A DNA stretch of 64,000 nt from Tetraselmis striata. Its lineage: Eukaryota > Chlorophyta > Chlorodendrophyceae > Chlorodendrales > Chlorodendraceae. Below the pieces are notes generated by a model that saw only the letters and a list, made by a program, of their open reading frames with translations, was not told where the DNA came from and did not search any database. The stretch is taken from NCBI GenBank assembly GCA_006384855.1, contig VCJN01002769.1, positions 62,001 to 126,000 of the forward strand, written 5' to 3'. Both the position numbers and the translations under genes were made by a program. Below, piece by piece: positions 58,826 through 64,000 of this stretch. Position 1 is the stretch's first letter; each line of letters begins with the position of its first letter.

Positions 58826-60892
58826 TTATGAGCCGTGACTGTCACACCACTCCGGGTGGAGGCAGCGGTGGTGCGCTGGGGTGCGCCGCGCGCCAGGCCG
58901 GCAGTCGATACGCAGGGCAAGGACGCGCCACTTCCTGGAGCAGCTCGGGCGGCTGTTACCACTGCCCTCGCCAGAACTGAATAGCTCCTCGCCGCTGTCG
59001 AGCATGACCCAATCGACCACACAGTCAGCCAGGTGTCTACCGTCAGGAGCTACTAAAGTCCACCAGGACTGACTAGGCCATAGGGGTACTATAACTGTAG
59101 CGACCGCGTGGTCAGCTTTCAACTTGCGCATAACCCGGCCAATGCAGCTAAAAGGAGCATTAATCCAATTATTCACACAACCGCCCCAAAAGTGGCTGAA
59201 AGCATCGACGCCCTCGCATCCATGGCACCAGAAACGTGAGTAGAATCTCGGTACTTGATGGTTCAGATCAGATGCGAACCGGTCGATATGGTGAATGCCC
59301 CACTTCAAGCTGAGGCGCCGGAAAATCTTGGGCAGCAGTTGCCAGTCATCTTTGTCGAGCATCTTAGAAATCTCGTCGGAGTCCGGATTCTCATCTCGGG
59401 ACGCCCACACAATAGAGAGTGACGCTCCCAAGGAGAGACACAAGAGGTAGACTTGTTGAGCCACAGAGTTCAGCGACAGGCTCGAGCGAGAGCCGTGCCG
59501 GCAAACTGGTAGCATACTCTTATTATCTACCTGGACCTGCACTCGTCTGCATGCGATCAGGTGTGACAGGGACTTCAAAACGAAGAGTAAACCACGAGTC
59601 TCACGGTGTGTCGAGGACTCTACGCGCTCCCACGGAAGGAAGAAGCCGTGAGCTTTCGCGACGGGGTCTGAGCTGCCATCGGTCGGCCTGGCCAAACCGG
59701 CCCAGCCGATTCCTGAGGCATCACACTCCAGAAAAACGGACAGTTTGCTGTCCAAGTCAGGGACGATGCGCCCAGTAAACTGCTGCCTAGACACTTGTGC
59801 CCAGAACCGTAGCTCCTCACGGGATTCCTCAGAGAGGGCAACGTGGTGACCCCACCGTTCTGCTTGCGCAATGTTGGCATACAGACCTCTGGAAAAGAGG
59901 TGAGATACTGGGCCCAACGCCAGCCCCATGGAAATCAATTTCCCAGTACAGCTGGCCAAGAGCTTGACTTTGTGGCGCTTACGATGGCCATGCAGCAGGG
60001 ACTGGATGTCGAGCTGAAGAGCATCCCATCGCTTCTGAGGCACAGAGAAGGTGCCAGCCAAAGTGTCCAAATCAAACCCCAGGTGGGTGATAGTGGGGCT
60101 GGGGTTCAGACTGGATTTTTTGAAGTTGATGTTGACATGAGCGCGCTCAACATCGGCCAGCACTTGCTGAGTAGTTAAATGTGTCTTTCTGACAGAGCCA
60201 GAGATGAACAATCAGTCATCCAGGTAGCAGAGCATCCTGATGCCTCTACTGCGCCAGTGTCGCACCAGAACTCCCATGACTTTAGAAAAGCAGCGGGGGG
60301 CATCAGACAGCCCAAAGCATAGCACCCGCCAGGAGTAGAATCTACCTCTCCATTCAAACCCGCTGTAAGGAGCAGCTGAGTCATGGAGGCGGACATGGTA
60401 ATAGCCCTGAGTCAGATCCATGCTGGTCAGCATGTCGCCGGGATTCACCAGGTCTGACAGTTTAGATAACGACTCCATCTTGAAGGGAGTGTAAACCAAG
60501 TGTTTGTTGACATGACGCTGATCGCAGATCAGCCTGAGTCCACCATGGGGTTTGGGGACCACACCCAAAGGGTTCAGCACCACAGGGCGCAAAGGTTCTT
60601 CTCTGATATGGCCCAGTGGCAACAGCAGAGCGACCTGCCCATCAATGAAATCGGGGTGCTGTAGCGCGGAAGGATGATTTGGTAGATGGCTGGGTGGCGC
60701 ATGACCATCAGCCCAGTTCATACGGTAGCCATGCCTGACCCAATCTCTGACCTGACTGTCTCTGACTGAGTCAGTGATGCTGTCCCAAAATTGCCAGCCT
60801 TTACGGATAACACCGGCCGATTCCACAGGAGAATTGACGTCCAGAGCCGGCTCATGAGGGAGCTCAAAAATAGCTGACGATAAAACTGTCAC
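58826..60892 (-). CDS. DIRS-type reverse transcriptase / RNase H polyprotein with one in-frame TGA
   Basis: Reading on the minus strand: LNPLGVVPKPHGGLRLICDQ, MDLTQGYYHVRL (RT motif A), FYSWRVLCFGLSDAPRCFSK (motif B) and CYLDD (YxDD active site). A TGA at 60212-60214 follows immediately, then the same frame continues LFISGSVRKT..LGFDLDT, FLECDASGIGWAGL (RNase H), HRETRGLLFVLKSL, HHIDRFASDLNHQVPRFYSR (domain shared by DIRS elements) and VIVPLWPSQSWWTLV. Total about 688 codons. The frame is otherwise open, so the TGA is either a recent nonsense mutation or a readthrough codon. The C-terminus after GEELFSSGEG looks frameshifted. Role: copying of element RNA into DNA. Confidence 0.8.
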
Positions 60893-61346
60893 AAAATGCC
60901 AACGCCACAGACAGCATCATAGTGGTCAGCAAGCAGCCTGGATGACTGTTGCATGAATCAAACAGTGAGTATGAACTCAAAATCGTCTGAAACTGAAAAT
61001 AACAGTATTTTCAAATTAAATATCGCCCGACACAACGGGAGATATGAATCGTCACACAGGGTGTGCTGTTCTTAACACGAATGCATCGCCGGCCAACTTA
61101 AGGAAAGTTGCGAAGGCAACTGCAAGGGGCAGCACAGAGTCGCAGGGTACATCATATACATTACATACGAGGAAACTCTCGGAGATACGCTACCTAACAG
61201 GTGACTCTCCCTGAGGAGATCAGAGCTGCCATGACACGAGCCTGAGCTCAGCTCCCGGAGGAGGGCTAACAGCTGCCCGGAGGCTTAGCTGCAGCAACAC
61301 GAACACCATCACTGGCTAGGCCAGGAGGATTGCAGACTCCACGGCT

Positions 61347-62396
61347 TTAGCGACGAGCACTCGGGCAGTCCCTACTGAAGTGTCCTTTCCTCTGGTTGCG
61401 ATAGCAGGTGATGTCTGCAGCAGAAGACCGACCAGGAGGGGACTTCTCCTCGCGACGGCCGCCCTCCCTCCGGTTGTCGCTCCCGCGGCGAGAAGGCTCG
61501 GACTTGCGAGAAGAGGAAGATGGCTTCGCACGCGAAGAAGAAGAGGAAGGTTTCTTGGCCTTGACCTTCTCAAGCGCCTTCTTCAGCTCCTTGTTGTCCG
61601 CTGAGCCCTTCTCGCCGAGAGGATCCACTGCATCGAACTCCTTAGCGACTTCCGCGCCGTACTCGTGCTCCACATGCAGCTTCTTGCCACGCTTGTTAAT
61701 CCGAAGAGCCACAGTGGTACACAAAGCCAGCGCCGCGGTAATCGTCTTGAACAGCTCCGCAGACGAAGCTGGAGAGGAAGCAGGAAGGTCGGTGCCGTCC
61801 TCCACCAAGTCACGCAGAGGTTCCTCCGCCGGTGCCAAAAGGTCATAGATCTGGAAGACGTCGTCTAGGTCGCGCTGAAGAATACCAGCATCAGCGGTAT
61901 GGCGGCGGTGAACCTTACCATCTTTGTCTAGCCAGCCATCCTCGGGTGCGTGGATGGTGCGAGACGGAGCTTCCACAGCTGCAGGTTGAGCTGGCCTCTT
62001 GCCCTTGCGGTCGTAGTCGGCGTCCCCCTCCGCAACGCGTTTCGAAGCCGAAGCCGAAGTGGACGGACCGCTCGACGACGCGACCGCCTGCCTAAGCTCA
62101 GAGACCTCACGTTCAATACGGAGTAGAGCAGCAGAAGTATCAGCTACTGCTTGTCTAGCGGCGACGAGAGGGGGAGATTCAGCTACCCCGTCTACAGGTA
62201 GAGAGTCACCACCTAGGACAGTGAGATAATTTTCGCGTGTAACGAGTTGCTCACGAAGAGCTTTGCGAGAGTCCAGTAACTCGTTCCAAACGAGTTCAAA
62301 CTTGTCTACCGCTAACACAGAGACGAGAAAGCATGGCGACAGCACCACAAGCGAGACAAGGAGCCACGCCCAAGACGGACTCGCGGAGCGAGCCAT
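61347..62396 (-). CDS. Gag-like protein of the DIRS-like element
   Basis: The ATG at 62396 gives about 349 residues. The N-terminus is strongly hydrophobic (WAWLLVSLVVLSPCFLVSVL), like a signal or membrane segment, which is odd for Gag. A Glu/Arg/Leu coiled-coil-like part follows (LLRIEREVSELRQAV), then DGWLDKDGKVHRRHT, a Lys/Ser-rich stretch (KKPSSSSSRAKPSSSSRKS), and a terminal zinc knuckle CYRNQRKGHFSRDC, in which the second Cys of C-x2-C-x4-H-x4-C is Asn. Its position before the RT ORF and the terminal knuckle support Gag. An upstream in-frame ATG exists at 62420. Expected role: RNA packaging. Confidence 0.65.
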   Translation of the reverse strand: MARSASPSWAWLLVSLVVLSPCFLVSVLAVDKFELVWNELLDSRKALREQLVTRENYLTVLGGDSLPVDGVAESPPLVAARQAVADTSAALLRIEREVSELRQAVASSSGPSTSASASKRVAEGDADYDRKGKRPAQPAAVEAPSRTIHAPEDGWLDKDGKVHRRHTADAGILQRDLDDVFQIYDLLAPAEEPLRDLVEDGTDLPASSPASSAELFKTITAALALCTTVALRINKRGKKLHVEHEYGAEVAKEFDAVDPLGEKGSADNKELKKALEKVKAKKPSSSSSRAKPSSSSRKSEPSRRGSDNRREGGRREEKSPPGRSSAADITCYRNQRKGHFSRDCPSARR

Positions 62397-62526
62397 GGTG
62401 AGTGCCGAGATCAAACACACTACAGAACGCAGAAGAAATTTGAGTTTTGTAGTTGCAGAGGAAACGAAAATGTACCAGTCGTAGAAGACAATATAGTCGG
62501 GTGCCTTCCAACAACTGAAGGCGCCC

Positions 62527-62576
62527 CCGGTCCGCGGCCGCCCTTTATACTCGGTTAAAGGGCGCCGCCGGACCGG
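62527..62576. repeat. GC-rich hairpin with TATA box, 5' end of the DIRS-like element
   Basis: CCGGTCC..GGCCGCCCTTTA pairs with TAAAGGGCG..GGACCGG. On the minus strand TATAAAG (plus 62542-62548) lies about 150 bp before the gag ATG and could drive the element's transcript. Confidence 0.6.
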
Positions 62577-62681
62577 CGCCGGCCGGTACTGGCGTACCGG
62601 GCCGGCAGGGTCGTCACTTAATCCTGACGGCGCTGCGAAAACCAGGGTTTCCTAGGTCGTTCCTCTCAAGGAAACCCTACA

Positions 62682-62701
62682 GTTTTCCCGGTTGATGCAT
62701 T
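62682..62701 (+). repeat. SINE-like family A, copy 5, right part
   Basis: GTTTTCCCGGTTGATGCATT continues exactly where the left part (58688) stops, compared with copy 4 (GGGTTTTCCCGGTTGATGCA). Confidence 0.75.
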
Positions 62702-63031
62702 TTAGTTTTCGACTTGCTAATTATTATGCCGCCATCGCACGTTCGACCGACAGCCCCCGAGTGCAAAAGCTGGCACGAGCGACGCACCCCCTCGCCATGC
62801 TGCCGACGAGTCGCAGCCGGCTCGCAAGAGGCGCCGCCAGTCGCCAAGGTGGGTGGCCTTGCTGCGGTGTAAGGCTATGTTGGGTTGTGTCAGTTTCCGG
62901 CTTTCTAATTATGTCGCCATCGCACTACGTTCGACCCACAGGCCACAGCCCCCGAGTGCAAAAGCTGGCTCTAGCGACGCATCCCCTCTGCGACAGTCTC
63001 GGATGCCTCACGCAGGTCAAGCAGACAAGGC
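62702..63031 (+). other. Exon-cassette repeat, copies 3-4
   Basis: Two more copies of the unit seen at 56979-57271: copy 3 about 62753-62850 (KAGTSDAPPRHAADESQPA, then CCAAGGTGGG) and copy 4 about 62950-63031. Copy 4 is cut off by the start of an LTR at 63032. Copy 3 has a 1-bp change of length relative to copy 2. Confidence 0.5.
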
Positions 63032-63517
63032 TGTCGTAAACACACAGAAGGCAGCAGAGAGAGAAAGAAACAAAGGTTACAACGTTGTCACCACCCGCCG
63101 CTATTTATGCTTATGGCTAGCTCACAGCTAGCCATCACCAAGCGGCACGCGCACTGCTAAGCGCGTCACCGTGGAGAGTCGTGCCTTGAAGTGTCGAACA
63201 GGAGGTCGTCGCTTAGAGACCTCCGCACATGTAGTTGACACATCAGTTTATACACAAGTATACAACTGATGTTACAGAGGCAGGTGCATTACACATATAT
63301 GCCCGCTACGGGTACGCACATGCGTACTATCCCGTAACTACTACTGAACAGTGTACCGGTACCAGTAGGACTCGTCTCATGATTCATCATCCACCAGTAC
63401 TCGTATTGTGGCGCGTGACACACGCGCGCACACATACGATACAGCAGGTACTCGTACATGAATGATGCTACGATCATACAGTTCCCGTACAGAGTATGCC
63501 ATTATTGTCACACTACA
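63032..63517 (-). repeat. Candidate 3' LTR of a Ty3/gypsy element
   Basis: On the minus strand it starts TGTAGTGTGACA right after a purine tract (AAGGGGGGAGAGA, plus 63518-63530) and ends TTTACGACA (plus 63032), giving a 486-bp TG..CA unit. CATAAATAGC (plus 63100-63109) is TATA-like. The left limit is inferred, because the 5' LTR is outside the window. Confidence 0.55.
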
Positions 63518-63563
63518 TCTCTCCCCCCTTGACAACAGTGTGAAATAGCATTCCACATGCAGT

Positions 63564-64000
63564 TTAATTTGCAGTCGGCACACGTGCCGGGTATTTATGC
63601 ATATGCTCCACAAATTCAGGTGACTTTACAAAGTCCAACCATTTGGGAGTAGCCATAAAATCCTGCAATGCTATTGTCCTTTTAACATCAAACAAACGAT
63701 GCCAAACAGGGGCAATAGACTCATCCGCAAAGTGAACAAGAAATTGCAACTGAGTACCACGTAAACCGGGCATGGAACCGATCTTAACGCTGGTAATCTT
63801 GTCAATCTCATACTCATCATGAGAGTCGTCACCAGTACCAACAACAAGAGGTACATGCGGGCGCAACGGCGCAGTGGGACAGGGTCTCAAGTTATTAACA
63901 TGAAATACTGGGTGCAACTTAACACCAGCAGGTAATTTCAGTCGATAACTATGACCGCCAATTTTCTCTACAATAGAAAATGGGCCAAGCTGCTTGTCCA
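63564..64000 (-). CDS. Ty3/gypsy integrase C-terminus with chromodomain-like end (partial)
   Basis: The frame is open from the right edge to the stop at 63564 (146 codons). KQLGPFSIVEKIGGHSYRLK, then KLHPVFHVNNLRPCP, is the typical end of gypsy integrases. It is followed by a chromodomain-like stretch (DEYEIDKITSVKI, LQFLVHFADESIAPVWHRLF). Known role: the chromodomain steers integration through chromatin marks. The rest of the polyprotein lies outside the window. A purine tract and LTR follow, as expected for the 3' end of the element. Confidence 0.8.
   Translation of the reverse strand, partial: DKQLGPFSIVEKIGGHSYRLKLPAGVKLHPVFHVNNLRPCPTAPLRPHVPLVVGTGDDSHDEYEIDKITSVKIGSMPGLRGTQLQFLVHFADESIAPVWHRLFDVKRTIALQDFMATPKWLDFVKSPEFVEHMHKYPARVPTAN

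Larger units (their letters stand above)
58689..62681 (-). mobile_element. DIRS-like retrotransposon, about 4 kb, lacking a recombinase
   Basis: The limits are set by the interrupted SINE: GTTTTC is present on both sides (58683-58688 and 62682-62687). The left end GGTTTTCGCAGC (58682-58693) recurs inverted at 62632-62643. AGGGTTTCCT/AGGAAACCCT forms a hairpin at 62644-62678. Minus-strand order is gag-like ORF (62396-61347), then RT/RNase H (60892-58826). Elements of this class use a tyrosine recombinase rather than an integrase, but none is found here; only about 140 bp remain after the RT ORF. Confidence 0.75.

Noticed and set aside
61316..61848. Plus-strand and other-frame ORFs in the gag region
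   Set aside because: Shadows of the minus-strand gag frame, which ends in a zinc knuckle.
1..64000. CRISPR arrays, prokaryotic operons, riboswitches
   Set aside because: No regularly spaced repeats; genes have spliceosomal introns and algal poly(A) signals, so the DNA is eukaryotic nuclear.

Overview
The window is nuclear DNA of a green alga, most likely a chlorophycean of the volvocine/Chlamydomonas type. The genes are intron-rich (GT-AG, plus two GC-AG introns). Several genes have the TGTAA poly(A) signal typical of that group 100-350 bp past the stop. A chloroplast omega-6 desaturase is encoded, and the transposons include DIRS/Kangaroo-like elements known from volvocine algae. I cannot name the species. 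Gene models were built by eye by joining exons whose phases agree; no alignment or transcript was available.

Layout, left half. (1) 1.6-6.1 kb, minus: purple acid phosphatase/metallophosphoesterase, 4 exons, with SINE-like repeats in its introns. (2) 6.1-13.3 kb: gene-poor, with a broken zinc-knuckle coding remnant at 10.1-11.95 kb (minus). (3) 13.3-16.6 kb, plus: DDX47/Rrp3-type DEAD-box helicase, 10 exons. (4) 18.25-21.1 kb, plus: ketopantoate hydroxymethyltransferase (panB), 7 exons. (5) 21.98-24.95 kb, minus: plastid omega-6 desaturase (FAD6), 8 exons, convergent with panB. (6) 26.5-31.5 kb, plus: U2AF65-like SR splicing factor, 9 exons, divergent from FAD6. (7) 33.8-35.96 kb, minus: Nudix hydrolase, 7 exons. 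These six genes look intact and housekeeping-like: phosphate scavenging, rRNA processing, pantothenate/CoA synthesis, plastid lipid desaturation, splicing, nucleotide-sugar turnover. They form no operon or single pathway.

Layout, right half (36.7-64 kb). This is a transposon graveyard: a retroelement C-terminal nuclease-like ORF (36.7-37.8), a DUF659-type hAT transposase (38.5-41.7), a Kangaroo/DIRS-like remnant with a tyrosine recombinase facing an RT-side ORF (42.8-44.4), an APE-type LINE (45.5-51.1) split by a second hAT fragment (47.6-49.0), a 780-bp terminal-inverted-repeat element with its own ORF (57.6-58.4), a nearly full DIRS-like retrotransposon nested inside a SINE (58.58-62.71), and the 3' end of a Ty3/gypsy chromovirus running off the right edge (63.03-64.0). 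Between them lie a tentative two-exon small gene (52.18-55.59) and an exon cassette repeated about four times (56.6-63.0) that has been split by the insertions.

Homopolymer runs of C or G (about 20-30 nt) occur throughout, mostly as C on the coding strand inside introns, often right after a donor or right before an acceptor site. Their lengths are probably unreliable, so frames read across them should be treated with care.
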